The notes under the pieces were generated by a model. The model was given only the letters and a program-made list of their open reading frames with translations. It was not told the origin of the DNA and did not search any database. Made by a program: the position numbers and the translations under genes. 64,000 nucleotides of DNA from Siphonodentalium dalli (Eukaryota > Mollusca > Scaphopoda > Gadilida > Siphonodentaliidae). The stretch covers positions 95,501,319-95,565,318 of the forward strand of contig CP136066.1 of assembly GCA_032622095.1 (NCBI GenBank). The letters are read 5' to 3'. Positions within the stretch are counted from its first letter, which is position 1. The number at the start of each line of letters is the position of its first letter. Shown here in pieces: positions 22,336-33,452 of the stretch.

Positions 22336-22940
22336 TCGAGAGACGATGGAAAGGTCTTGGTTTCCGTTATGTTGATGCTCCAGATGTAAACATAGAATAT
22401 GTTGCGCAACTCTTTGATCAAAGACACGGTTTCTTACTGGGAGCGGAACATTGAATGATTTTTAACCTGGTCACCATGTTAAGAGAATTTCCTGCAGTAC
22501 ATACACATGTACATAAGTGCAAACTGTGCGATGCTGAACCTTTAATTCTTAGTACGAACACCAAACTACACTGACTCAAGCTCAGAATCATTTAGGTGCT
22601 TGTTGTGTTGAACTTCTTCTCTGTACTTCCAATGTAGTTCCAAACATGTTTCCGTTATGTTGATGGCTCCAGATGTAAACATGGGATATGTTGCGCGACT
22701 TTCTTACCAACCAAAGATGTGGTTTCTTACTGGAAGCGGAACATTGTATGACTTTCATCCTAGTCACCATGTTAGAGAATTTCCTGCTATACATACACAT
22801 GTACATGGATGCAACCTGTGGGTATGATGTTGAGCCTTTAATTCTTAGTATGAACATCGAATTACACTACCCGAAGCTCAGAGATCGGGATAATATTCTT
22901 CTCTGTAGTTCCAATGTAGTTCCAAACATGTTCCTACCTG
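22336..22940 (+). pseudogene. Tandemly duplicated, frameshifted coding-like segment, unknown protein
   Basis: Two related blocks (about 22,336-22,620 and 22,636-22,940) share TTTCCGTTATGTTGATG, AACATTGNATGANTTT, GAGAATTTCCTGC and CCTTTAATTCTTAGTA. The first reads RRWKGLGFRYVDAPDV then NIEYVAQLFDQRHGFLLGAEH in one frame. The second gives RYVD, and after a one-base shift APDVNMGYVARLSYQPKMW and TGSGTLYDFHPSHHVREFPA. Conserved peptide similarity despite frameshifts suggests decayed coding DNA rather than chance. I do not recognise the family. It lies inside the large element and might be a remnant of its gene content. Confidence 0.35.
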
Positions 22941-23337
22941 CAAATAAGGGTCAAACGAGATGATGTACATGTACATTAATAAAAGTGTTAATGTAGCTCA
23001 GCTTGGACATGAGATATAATTCTCACAGAACATCATGGAATGATGAAGGTGGAAATTTCCAGTGATGGATTGAAGCGTATACCTTCTGTTAAGCAGATTC
23101 ATATATCACACATTGTTCTAGGCCTTTGCCGACCCATTACAACAGGATTGGGTGCCCAAAATTGGTTATAACCAAACCGTAATATTCAGAATTTGTCATG
23201 TTTTTGTACATTAATTATATTTCGGAAAATGCTCAAAGATGTAATTAAATCTAAAACAGCATTGGACGTAACAATAATCAGTGCCATTGTAGCTACATGT
23301 ACATATAACATTAAATACTAACAGAGCATTATTTTTG

Positions 23338-23603
23338 TAAATATCTGGTGGAATTTCTGAAGATATTTTTGGCATGCCTGCATTATTGATTGGAGTACCT
23401 GTACACAAAAACCGATGTGGCTCTATGTCAGGGTTAATGGAAGAGCTACTGGACATTCGTAAACTAGATGCCAAGATGGTCAAGGGCATAACCCTGGACC
23501 ATTTAGTTTATGAATGTCCGGTAGCGAGTCCAATAAGTTATAACCGACTTAAACAGTTTTATAATATGCAAGGAGAAAGTACATTGATCCAATACATGCA
23601 TAA
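23338..23603 (+). pseudogene. Coding-like stretch cut by a repeat insertion, unknown protein
   Basis: An open frame runs for about 85 codons with SGGISEDIFGMPALLIGVPV, SMSGLMEELLDIRKLDAKMV, GITLDHLVYECPVASPISYN and RLKQFYNMQG. It has protein-like composition and is cut at 23,600 by the G-rich repeat. It could belong with the broken segment at 22,336-22,940 as one decayed gene on the plus strand. No family is recognised; a transposon-derived protein is possible but unproven. Confidence 0.35.
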
Positions 23604-23868
23604 ATTTCAGGCACGTATGGCATTTTTTCCCTTTCGATCATTTTTTGTACCCACCCACCCCCACCGCCAAATTTGTTTCCATTTTCGGCAGTTTTTCCGA
23701 CCATTTTTTGACACCCACCCCCCCCTTTTAACACTAAAACAGAGATTTGCGGGGGGAAATTCACTGTAAACAGCTGTATATGAATTTCTGTGCATACTAT
23801 TTATCATGGATGTTAACATGGACATGTAAATAGGAATGAGTCATTTTTAGGTTATTCCCCCCCCCCCG
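23600..23868. mobile_element. G-rich hAT-like element (copy 2), 8-bp duplication
   Basis: ATACATGC flanks the copy at 23,592-23,599 and 23,869-23,876. The interior matches the copy at 10,969 from AATTTCAGGCACGTATGG to GGAATGAGTCATTTT. The 5' G run is missing and the 3' end is a C run. Confidence 0.7.
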
Positions 23869-23876
23869 ATACATGC

Positions 23877-24574
23877 TGCTTTTTCTGACAAGGAATTGTA
23901 TTACATAAACAAGGGCGTTTATAAGCAATATGCTGATGATTGATATTTCTTGAATAGAGATCCCCGTGGCGTGGGAGTTCGTAGTGCAAACATTGGGAGA
24001 CATGACCATTCTAGATTACAAAATGACGGTAGGGGTAACAATATCATGAATATAACGAAACATATACAATAAATGGTACATGTAATTATTGCTCATTAGA
24101 TAGTAGCACAAATGATGTGAGCTGTTTTTAAAGCTCATTTGGTTGTGATTTAAGGAACGATTTTTAAGTTATGACCATTGAAATTTCGTCAAATATATAT
24201 GCCAAAAAATTATCAACTTTTTTTCAAAATACGTCTATCCTTTTGTGATATTTCTTTTTGCTCATAATAAGTAGACTAATTGGGGTCAGTTAAGTGGATG
24301 TTTCGTTTCATTTATCACAATTTTAACTATCATTGATTGATTTTATAGAATATAGCCATTTTCAAGGAATTTTGACACGAGTTTGACCATTTAAAAACAA
24401 AATTCTGGGCTTTGCCCCATATGCCATACACCTCAGAAATTCTGATGTAGAATAGTACACAGAAATAGAAAATCAAAATAGGAATTTCTCCATCTCCGGG
24501 TGACAGCTACCTCAGCCACAACACGGTCTAATCAGTAAAGATCACTGGCATATGGAGCCTCACATATTATTAAT
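23877..24574. other. Interior of the large element, no gene recognised
   Basis: AT-rich DNA without recognisable features. Confidence 0.3.
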
Positions 24575-24690
24575 TGATATATAAGAGAATGCACTGGCTT
24601 ACAAGGTCATGGTAAATATTGTTAGGCCAATGTATTATCTTGTATTGGCGGGGGAGACTCTTATATAAGAGAATGCATTGGCACAGGATT
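24575..24690. repeat. Copy of the CCAATGCATTCTCTTATAT repeat
   Basis: ATATAAGAGAATGCACTGGC, then GTTAGGCCAATGTATTATCT and ATATAAGAGAATGCATTGGC with ACAGGATTTT at the end. It is an inverted relative of 32,548-32,665 and of the hairpins at 15,698 and 15,991. Confidence 0.65.
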
Positions 24691-24879
24691 TTCCCAACTC
24701 AATATCATCAAATGATAGACCCCCCCCCCTTTACCCTAGATGGGAAGATTCAACAGATCTATCATGTTTGTTGCATAAATTCGCTCCATTGATAGTAGAC
24801 CTTGTCTGTGCAAGAATTTGCTGATGATAATGGGATTTGACATGAAAGTCATCTGATACTCAGTATTATCTGGAGAACA

Positions 24880-25410
24880 TTAAAGGCAAGAGCGGCGTTC
24901 GTTGCAGGAATATTTCTATTTGTTCAAATCGCCATCAACGGAAGGAACACCAAAATACATACAATTCCGCTCATATGCCAAACATAATCAGAGCGTAAAT
25001 ATAACATTGTCGTCAAGACGTACGATGGTGTACAAAAACAAGAACCTGCTTGTGTTACAGCAGTTGTGCTTCTGTTTACACAACACAACGTAATTTATTG
25101 GTTAATCACACAAAAATTATATAAACGCTCTTTATTATTTCCATATCGGGAAAAGAGTAACAAATAACGCTCTTTATGTTTACCATATCCGGATCTAAAC
25201 AAAAGTCAGAAAACGTAACTTTTTTTGCTTCTGTTTAATACATAACAAGGGGAAAACATTTACAATAGCATACTGTTTTTGCCATATTTCTGATTGGGAT
25301 AAGAACAAAGTCTGTCTATATTTTACTATTATTTCTGTTTATGGTGGTTTTTGACCGAGGTGAATATTTGAACAGCAAACCCACCTCCAAGGCCGCCCAT
25401 ATCTTCAACT
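24880..25410. repeat. Dispersed repeat, copy 2 (GCTCTTTAT family)
   Basis: Partner of the copy at 4,127-4,630 in the same orientation. The match runs from CTTGTGTTACAGCAG through GGTGGTTTTTGACCGAGG to CCACCTCCAAGGCCGCCC. Confidence 0.65.
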
Positions 25411-26480
25411 CTTTCTATACCGGTACTTATGTATTTTCCCTAAGTTATGAAAGTATACATTGGAATTTCCTGTTATTAATCTGGAGGTCGGTTCATGAAA
25501 AAATAAGCACATAATAACAGATAATACCGGTACAAAAGAGTTATTTAATTGAAGGACATGTTCACATAATAACTTATAAGTTCCAATAAACCAAAGGTTG
25601 TTTGTTGAACTTATTACCTGTATATTTTCTAATGGAACTACTCGTCAATGAGGATTTAGAATAAAAAGAGTTAAAGCTAGTGATAGTGTGCCTGTCCCAA
25701 TTGTAAAGCATGATAATTAATACTTACTGGATTAAAACTCAAAAATGAATCTCCATAATCTTTTACCAATGGTCTGACCAACTTCTAATGCATACGCTTC
25801 AAGTTAGGGAGAGTGAATTGGTAGTATGAATAAAGCACCTGTGTCCGTTCTCCTGGAAATAACAAATGTCAAAATATTTCACTCTCATCAAAATGTCCCC
25901 TTCAATTCGACACCATATAATTACTACTCTATGAATTTAATATACTATTCACTTTTTTACTATATCCCACTATAAATTCAAAATACTCATTCCCAATTGG
26001 ATGAGGGCATGAGTTTGCCATCTTGACACAATTTCAAGTCATATAATTTCATTGCTGACTGTTTAGAGGTAAGCATGTACCATTTTGCACCCACCTCAAC
26101 TATGTGGGTTCGTTTACCACGCCCTGTAATCGCATATGGATGTGACTGGAGTTGGAAAAAATAGTTAACACCACTGAAAAACGATAAACCTCGTATTTTT
26201 AGAATCAAAAGCTACTTTTGACATCAGTTTACTGGATATTGATGTAGTCATGATTGGGGGTGTAAATATATATTTCAACAAGGTCAAACAAGGGCCGCAA
26301 CTGAGAAAAATGAATGCACAACTCCAGTTGTGTACGGGAATCCCTTAATATCCCCAATATGTGCTATCACCATGCAGAAGGACAAAAACTCTTATTGTTA
26401 GCGCCTGATTTACAAGGTGATACTAGTATGTTCATACAGACAGACTGGTAGATGAATGACAGCCCTTGACTGCATGTATT
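25411..26480. other. Interior of the large element, no gene recognised
   Basis: Short frames only. The minus-strand frame at 25,987-26,208 has no recognisable domain. Confidence 0.3.
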
Positions 26481-26482
26481 AT

Positions 26483-26520
26483 TATATGCCCTGAACGTCC
26501 TTCAGGGGTCGGGGCATAAT
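26483..26520. repeat. Hairpin flanked by TAT..ATA
   Basis: TATGCCCTGAA..TTCAGGGG..GGGGCATA folds into a nested stem. It resembles the terminal hairpin at 29,495-29,525 in layout and may mark the 3' end of another non-autonomous element. Confidence 0.45.
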
Positions 26521-26659
26521 AAATCCACATTCCAGTATACCCATCATTCGCTTCATTAATATGGGTACAGATATTAATATTATATAGATCTGGTTTCTAA
26601 TGGATAGTTGGTCTGAACATGATCAAGGTATTATATACATGTACCGGACTACCGGTACA

Positions 26660-28690
26660 TGTATTTGCCTAATATTAACAGAATTTTTTTTTTCTCGAAC
26701 AAGTACATAAACATACTCAAAATCGGCAAAAATCGGAAAAAGGGAAATTGTTTATTTCCGTGAAATAATTATGGGGAAATTTTATCAAATCATCAATTTA
26801 TGGATTTTCATATAACAAAATCAAATTGACAAATCCTACAAATATCATACATATTTTGTTGTCCTCACTATCATGAATCCAGAACTGAAAACCATTTCAA
26901 GGTTTATTGAGTATTTTTCAAGTTGTGTGCCTCCAAAAACGCGAATTTACCTTATTTCTGAGCCTAAAATTTGAAGAATGAGCCAAATATCATATTTTAT
27001 GGTTAATTATTTAAAAAACTAATGCAAAAGACAGAGATTTTTCCCTGTTTTTGTAATTTCCTCACAAGATAAAACACAAAAGATGATTAATATGTGCACC
27101 TATGGTTAAGAAGAATAAAATATTCTCAAAAAAAATGTGTGTTCCATTGCATGGACTTAGCCAAATTTGCCACTGACACAGAACTCGTGTGATGAAACGC
27201 AATATTTGAGGTCATGTAAATCAATAAATTGATATCCATATGCCCTGCTTTTCTTATTACCTTTTAAGTAATAAGTATACTAGATTGAACAAATTGCAAA
27301 GATATTAACAAACCATTGTTTAAGAAAATCAACTTATGGCCCTTTGAATCCTTGGTCTTAACTTGTTTCCAAAAATGCCATGTTGAGAAATTTTTGTTCA
27401 TTCAAAAAGGTATTTGGGCATAAAGAGAAAAAACAAATGGTGTTTTAGTGCGTAAAATTATTCGAACTTTCCTCCCACAACACTTTAGTTCCTGTTGCGT
27501 TATTAAACAGCTTAATACGTTACTGGACGTTTATTTAGAATGTTATTGCTATGTTGATTAAAAATAATTCCAAAATGACAATTTGACATTTCACTGCCAA
27601 ATTACGACAAAAAGGATTATAGCGCTGTCAATGTATATAAACAAAAAAGTTTTAAGTTACGTATGAAAGAACAATACATGCAGAAGCTGATAATATAATG
27701 TTGTATGATTCAAGATGCTTGATTTTGAAGTTTTTGTTGATATGCTATCCCCTACCCCATGTTTCTGCCATTCAAATTTGTAGTAAATTATCCGAAGTGA
27801 TGAGAGAAATCCAGTGACATTCATTGGTATAACCATTGATATGTTATTTTCTCAACAAAAAACTAATATAAGAAGATAAAATACTTTTACACAATAACTT
27901 TTGTTAATTTTTCTGAATATGCACAAAAACCTTTAAAATATTTACAAAAACGCCCCAAAATAGCATTTTCGGAAAAGAGGCTAGACTAAGAGTTCATGGA
28001 GCCATAATTTAATTTTCTTCACAAATGTATTTAGAAATTCCATCACAATTTGTTCTATCTTGTATTCTTAAAAGGTTACGAGAAAGGCAGAGCATATAGA
28101 TTGTAATTTATTCAGTTACATGACCCCAAATATTGCATTTCATCACACGAGTTCTATGTCAGTGGCAAATTTGGCTAAGTCCATACAATGGAACACACAT
28201 TTTGTTCGAGAATATTTTATTCTTCTTAACCATAGATGCACATAATAATAATTTTTTTTGTTTTATCTAGTGAGGAAAAGCCCTGTATTTTGGGCTCGTT
28301 TTTTTTAGATAATTATTAAACCATAAAATATGACATTTGGCTCATTCTGCTAAATTTAGGCTCCGAAATAAGGTAAATTCCCGTTTTTGAAGTCACACAA
28401 CTCGAAAAATACTCCAAAAATATGGCAATGGTTCTCAGTTCTGTGTTCAGAAAAGTGAGGGTAACAAAATCGGCATGATATTTGTAGGACTTGTGTATTT
28501 GAATTTTTTAAATACGCTAAAAGAAAATCCATAAATGGATGATTTGACCAAAATTTCCCAAATTTATTTAACGAAAATCACCAATTTTCCTTTTTTCCGA
28601 TTTTTGCTGATTTTTAGTATGTTGTTTATGGAGGGTCTATGTACCTATTCCAGCAAAAAAAAAATTCTGTTGCAATTAGTTCTGGGTAAA
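26660..28690. mobile_element. 2-kb diverged palindrome
   Basis: Two arms of about 1 kb face each other around 27,672. Mirrored landmarks include AACAGAATTTTTTTTTTC and GCAAAAAAAAAATTCTG, CAAATTTGCCACTGACACAG and GTCAGTGGCAAATTTGGC, and TAATATGTGCACCTATGG and CCATAGATGCACATAATA. Mismatches and indels are frequent, so the arms are old. No open frame is maintained in either arm. Confidence 0.75.
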
Positions 28691-29118
28691 ACCATAAAGG
28701 CACTGGACTAATATTAGACAAATGTTGTTGAGATACGTCTAAGAAAAAAATGTTTCCGATAATAAATTTCCGGTGATAACAACGATCTAATATCGATAAT
28801 ATATAGAAACATAAGTAATTTGAGTCAAAGATGTATTTTGTAAATGCTCAGGTTAATAGGCTATCTTAAAATCAAAGTTAATAATTTGCTATAAATTCAA
28901 TTTATGACTGGAGCCATAAAATGGCGTAAATTAAATTACGAATTTCCGTGTACAAGACGTAATCAAATTAATTGAGGGATACTGGATTGGTAAATGGCAC
29001 ACACGATCGTTTTAAACATAATGCTGATACGGGGAGAAAACTCAAGCCACTCAGTGACTAGTGACGATACAATCATACAATAACTTAAATGAGTATATGG
29101 GACTAGTATGCATATAAT
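28691..29118. other. Interior of the large element, no gene recognised
   Basis: AT-rich DNA leading into the repeat at 29,119. Confidence 0.3.
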
Positions 29119-29527
29119 ATAACTTTTATAAGTCAAAATAAGTCGAAAATAAGGTGTAATATTACGAAAAACAGTCTGAGCCAATCCCTAGCCGCATCAT
29201 GTAGAGAGGGTATTGTGAGAAGCATGTATACCAAAAATTATTGAAATCGGTTCATATTTGTTAAAGCTATTAAGTCGGACAGAATTTTCTAAGTCAAAAT
29301 AAGTCGAAAAAGAGGCGTAACTTGAAAAAAAAAAGTCGGACCGAACCGCGGAGACATGCGGAGACACCGTCCTAAGGAGATTGCATACAAAAAATTATTG
29401 AAATCGGTTCATAGTTGTTCGAGTTATGAGGTCAGACGGACGGACAGACAAACAGACGGAGTAAGCGTGACGGACAGACGCAGTCAATCCAGTATACCCC
29501 CCATTTTCTTCGAAAGTGGGGGTATAA
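29119..29527 (+). mobile_element. Non-autonomous element with two tandem units, GACGGACAGAC tract and 3' hairpin
   Basis: AAGTCAAAATAAGTCGAAAA begins each of two units (about 29,131 and 29,292), each followed by ATTATTGAAATCGGTTCATA. A (GACGGACA)-like tract follows at 29,436-29,478. The end is a hairpin CCCCCATTTTC..GAAAGTGGGGG followed by TATAATTA. Repeats, then simple sequence, then a terminal hairpin is the layout of DINE-like Helitron derivatives, but the end is not CTAG, so the class is uncertain. Confidence 0.5.
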
Positions 29528-30163
29528 TTACTCGACAACGACAATTTGTATTTTTGCATTTGGGTAAATTTGCCATCCGTAACACTACTTCGTACTCAAC
29601 AGACTTTCAAATAATGGAAAAATTGTTACCTTATTCTCCAACTCAGAGACTATAGAAGCCAACAACAACATTTGTGTACAGTATCCCTTTAAACCTTTAG
29701 TTGCCACCTTATCTCTTAGAATCTTACTGACAGCCTAAAAACTTCTGCTTCATCCTTTGAAGATGTAAGTACCTTGAGGGAATGAAAGAATTAGATATTA
29801 TTTTTTTTACGCAAATGACCTGTGGACAGATGCTCGTAGTCTGTTTATATATAACCATGGATATATGCCAGATATAACCGTACAAAAAAAAATACTGTGC
29901 TTTTGACAGTGTATTTATCCATGGCGTGTGTGACTGTGGTTGGTCGTAATCTAGTGTCCGGTGTTATTGTTTTGAAGGTTTATCATGTTCGACTGATGTT
30001 GTTAGCATGGTAATGGGATTAGCGGTTTCTATGTCTTGTCTGGTCAGATGTTATGTTTGAGCTTTGTCTGAAATTAACAAATTTTTATACTAGAATTTGC
30101 GTAACAGGAGCATGAGGAAATCACATGTTGAGTGCATTTAATGGTTTTTAGAGACCGAATATA
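29528..30163. other. Interior of the large element, no gene recognised
   Basis: No feature supported. Confidence 0.3.
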
Positions 30164-30923
30164 TCTATTATATATTTTGGAAGATCTGTGTGTGTGTGGG
30201 TGTGTGTGTCTGTCTGTCAGTAATCGATGGACTCGAAAATGGCCCAGCCGATTTCGATGAAACTTGGTATGTGGGGGTATTTTCGGGTCAGGACTAACAT
30301 AGGCCTATTAATTTGTCCGTGCGAGGTCAACTTTTCACGTGCCGAGGTCAAATCTGTTTTTACGCCGTTTTGCGCTAATATATTTCAGTTCGGTGCTTAC
30401 AAATCGATTCGAAACAGCGCGAATAATAACATGCCAGTCATAATAATGACACTATGAGAATCTTTCGTGTTTCCTCTTTCCAACGATATATAATATGTAT
30501 GTATCCGTTTTAGTTATCTGCCTCAATTATTAAGAAGAAGTGGTACGATCTTCTATCAGGGTAAAAACAATGCGTAACTTCTATGACGTCGTTAGAGGTC
30601 ATAAAGTTAGATCACGTTAACTCTTCTCCGGCCGATGCATTTGACTGTTTCAGACGTCTTGGCGATATCTCGGGCACCGATGGTAATTTAACTTTACGTT
30701 GAAACTTGATAATTAATGAGCGTGTGTATATGAGGCGCGTTTATATACTTGAGTGGAAATCAAATCGGGTTAAAAGGTCAAATCGGGTAAAACCGGATGG
30801 ATTTCGACGGGTACTTTTGTTCGGGCAGTGTTTTGGACGGGTCAAATCGTGACCCCACTTGACCTTGGCCTTCAAAATAGACAATTCAAGGTCAAAACCG
30901 GACGAAGTCGGGTCACCTTCTAG
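30164..30923 (+). mobile_element. Helitron-like element, single copy
   Basis: It begins TCTATTATATATTTTGGAAG after an A and ends CACCTTCTAG before a T, matching the A/T insertion rule of Helitrons. A (GT)n tract, then GATGGACTCGAAAATGGCCC and AACTTGGTATGTGGGGGTAT, match elements A and B. The 3' part (GGATGGATTTCGACGGGTAC, then a CGGACGAAGTCGG hairpin) also matches. A central part (about 30,340-30,760) is not shared. Confidence 0.8.
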
Positions 30924-31477
30924 TATGATATAGAGATAATGAAATCATATATAATCATATATATATACTGCATCCAATTTGGGTTGATATGGGTGACTTT
31001 CATGTAGTTTTGTGGTTATGAGACCACATGCAGGCCTTGTTATTGGCCCCCTGATTTCTGCTCTGTTGTCTTTAAACTTTTTTATATCTTTTGCAACATG
31101 GGTGCCACCAGGATATCTCCAGATTATAATACCGGGCTGACTATTGCAGATCTCCCCAATGGGTGCAGCTAACCCTCATGGACAAGGGGTTGTATCCCCT
31201 CCCTGACGAGATCAAACCCTGTTTTCCAATGAGATCTAATATTGACAATTTCTCATCATCAGTGATGAATGCAAGACCACCCTCTTGGGACGGGGCATCA
31301 GAGTGGGACGTGGGCTGGTTATGCATGGGTCTTAATCCCACCAACTGCAGTCAAACATCACTCAACATTTAGTTGGAAACTTTATACCAAAAATAGGTTG
31401 AAATTGTGGTCATAGATTTTCCAACAATTTATTAGTGACATACACAGCTGACATACATGTATACATGTATATTCCTT
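30924..31477. other. Interior of the large element, no gene recognised
   Basis: A GC-moderate patch at 31,110-31,370 is open on both strands for about 67-69 codons, without a recognised domain. Confidence 0.3.
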
Positions 31478-31656
31478 TCAAATTGCAAATCGTCTCACTG
31501 CGTGTATAAACCACCGACCCCCCGGAGAGCAACTGACAAACTTGCCCAGATACATGATTCCAGTCACTCTACCTATGACGGGGTTCGAACCAGCTTCGTC
31601 GGCACTGGACAGAGTAAATCACCTGGCACTCTACCGACTGTACCACCGGGAGCCCC
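31478..31656 (-). mobile_element. tRNA-derived SINE
   Basis: On the minus strand, from 31,656, the sequence has an A-box-like TGGTACAGTCGGTAGAGTG and an exact B box GGTTCGAACCCCG about 60 bases later, in the spacing of a tRNA-derived RNA polymerase III promoter. It does not fold as an intact tRNA. A tail (GTTGCTCTCCGG, then GGTCGGTGGTTTATAC) follows, as in composite SINEs. The 3' limit is approximate. Confidence 0.65.
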
Positions 31657-32082
31657 TGAGTTATAATAATGCATAATGTGTTTACGGATGGAACAAGACC
31701 GGAAACTCTGGTATGCATTGACAGGCAAAACCTGTCCTTCCCTATCATTCTGGTCTATCACCATACCAAACCAAATCGGAAATTCGACAACAGACACTTA
31801 TATTGCAAAAACTTTGAACGGACTGAATTTCATAAAGCCGAACAGGGCCCATAACTCTGGTAGGCATCGATGGTCACAACCCATGATATTATGCATATTC
31901 ATTCCCCATTTCTGGTCTGTCACCGTGCCATAGAGCATCAAAATATGACAACCGACTCCCGAGTTACAATGCAAAATGTTTGTATGGTCGGACGGTCAAC
32001 AATATACCGGTACCTGCCAACTAATATCAGGGGATATAATAACCATACATGTATATCTCTGTGTATACCTAACCAAAAACAA
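31657..32082. other. Interior of the large element, no gene recognised
   Basis: Short frames only. The TACATGTATA-type background motif is present. Confidence 0.3.
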
Positions 32083-32171
32083 TTCCCCTCCACCACCCCA
32101 CCTTTGGTGAATAAGACTGAAAAAAAAAAAAATTCCCCTCCACCACCCCACCTCGGTGAATAAGACTGAAG
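32083..32171. repeat. Two-copy tandem repeat, about 46 bp
   Basis: AATTCCCCTCCACCACCCCA then CCT.GGTGAATAAGACTGAA occurs twice, separated by an A-run. Confidence 0.8.
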
Positions 32172-32547
32172 AGTTTTTTGGTCATGTACAAATAATTGTG
32201 GAACCCCTGACTTGTTTACCACTATTTACACTGGCCAGTGTTCTGTCACACACAACACACTCGATATATTAAGGCTACAGTCAGGGAAGGATCCAGGGCT
32301 CTTTTGATACCTGTTACAGGTTTGGGCGCCCAAACTCTGGTGGCCTAAATGTCCCCAAATTGCAAGTGGATAGTTTTATTAAAGCTGAATTTTCTATATT
32401 TTGAAGGAAATCTTCTATTATAATTCAACAATATGCAATGCAAATCATCAATATACAGTTGATATAGAGCCTTTATTTGCTTAATCAAGTGTCCAGTGAG
32501 AAATATTTTAACCCTTTCATGACTGGGGTTTCTTGAAATTTTGCAAA
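32172..32547. other. Interior of the large element, no gene recognised
   Basis: No feature supported. Confidence 0.3.
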
Positions 32548-32665
32548 AATCCTGTGCCAATGCATTCTCTTATATAAATGAGTGTCTCCCATCTAAGGAG
32601 CCTCGAATATAAAAGATAATACATTGGCCTTTATCTTGACCTTGTAAGCCAGTGCATTTTCTTAT
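32548..32665. repeat. Copy of the CCAATGCATTCTCTTATAT repeat (inverted to 24,575)
   Basis: ATCCTGTGCCAATGCATTCT at the left, GATAATACATTGGCC in the middle and CTTGTAAGCCAGTGCATTTT at the right mirror the blocks of 24,575-24,690. Confidence 0.65.
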
Positions 32666-32813
32666 GCGGGATCCTTAATGCTGCACCTAAGGAAGGGGGC
32701 GACCCCCTTCCATACCTACCCCCATCTCAGGCCTACGGCCCTCGGGATATGCCTTCTGCATATCATGGTCCCAAAACAGGTGTCCCCAAAAAATCCCTGG
32801 ATCCATCCCTGGC

Positions 32814-33035
32814 TACAGTAATGCCCTATTAAAGTAATCACCATCTTTAAATAACCAGCAGAATTATGGATAACTTTTCAGGATTTAGTTGGAAATATGG
32901 CTTGTTGCCATTCATCGGAAAGCTTACGGCGAGAGCTTTCCGATGAAAGGCAACAAGCCATATTCCGACTAAATCCTGAACGTTACCCATAATTCTGCTT
33001 TGGTTAAGAGGTTGATTACTTAGGGCATTACTGTA
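32814..33035. mobile_element. Foldback MITE, CAGTAATGCCC family (copy 3)
   Basis: TA, then CAGTAATGCCC at the left and GGGCATTACTG then TA at the right. It has the same arms as copy 1 and meets at AAAGCTTACGGCGAGAGCTTT. This copy shows the TA target duplication most clearly. Confidence 0.85.
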
Positions 33036-33062
33036 TAATGGGGTCTAGGACTATTTGTGACA

Positions 33063-33452
33063 TACCCCGCTGGACAAAACAAGTGTCCATTGGCACCGCG
33101 GTGTATTTGCCGTTCGGCCGCGGTGTCAGAGTTTGTAACTGCAGTTGAGCACCGCGGCCGAACGGCAAGTACGCCGTGGCCCAACAGCAAGTACACTGCG
33201 GCCGAAAGGCAACTACACCGCAGCCGAACGGCATGTACACCGTGGTTAGATTTCTGGTTTGCATCGTCTTTTTTCAGTTTAATGAACGTACACCGCGGTG
33301 TGGCAATTACGCCATGGCCGAACGGCAAGTACACCGCGGCCCAACTGTAGTTAGCCGGTGGAGCCGCGGTGTACTAGTAGTTGCATTTCAGCCACGGTGG
33401 CAACGCTAACTGCACCGCGGTTAGGTGTACACTTGTTTTGTCAAGCAGGGTA
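33063..33452. mobile_element. TA-flanked MITE carrying a CpG-rich minisatellite
   Basis: The inverted ends CCCCGCTGGACAAAACAAGT and ACTTGTTTTGTCAAGCAGGG are each next to TA. Between them, units of about 22 bp with variants of GCCGAACGGCAAGTACACCG recur about nine times. The first unit and the last units are in opposite orientation. It is GC-rich in AT-rich surroundings. The open frames come from the repeats and the low stop density of GC-rich DNA. Confidence 0.75.

Noticed and set aside
31560-31656. Functional tRNA gene on the minus strand
   Set aside because: A and B boxes are present but the acceptor and anticodon stems do not form properly, and a SINE-like tail follows.
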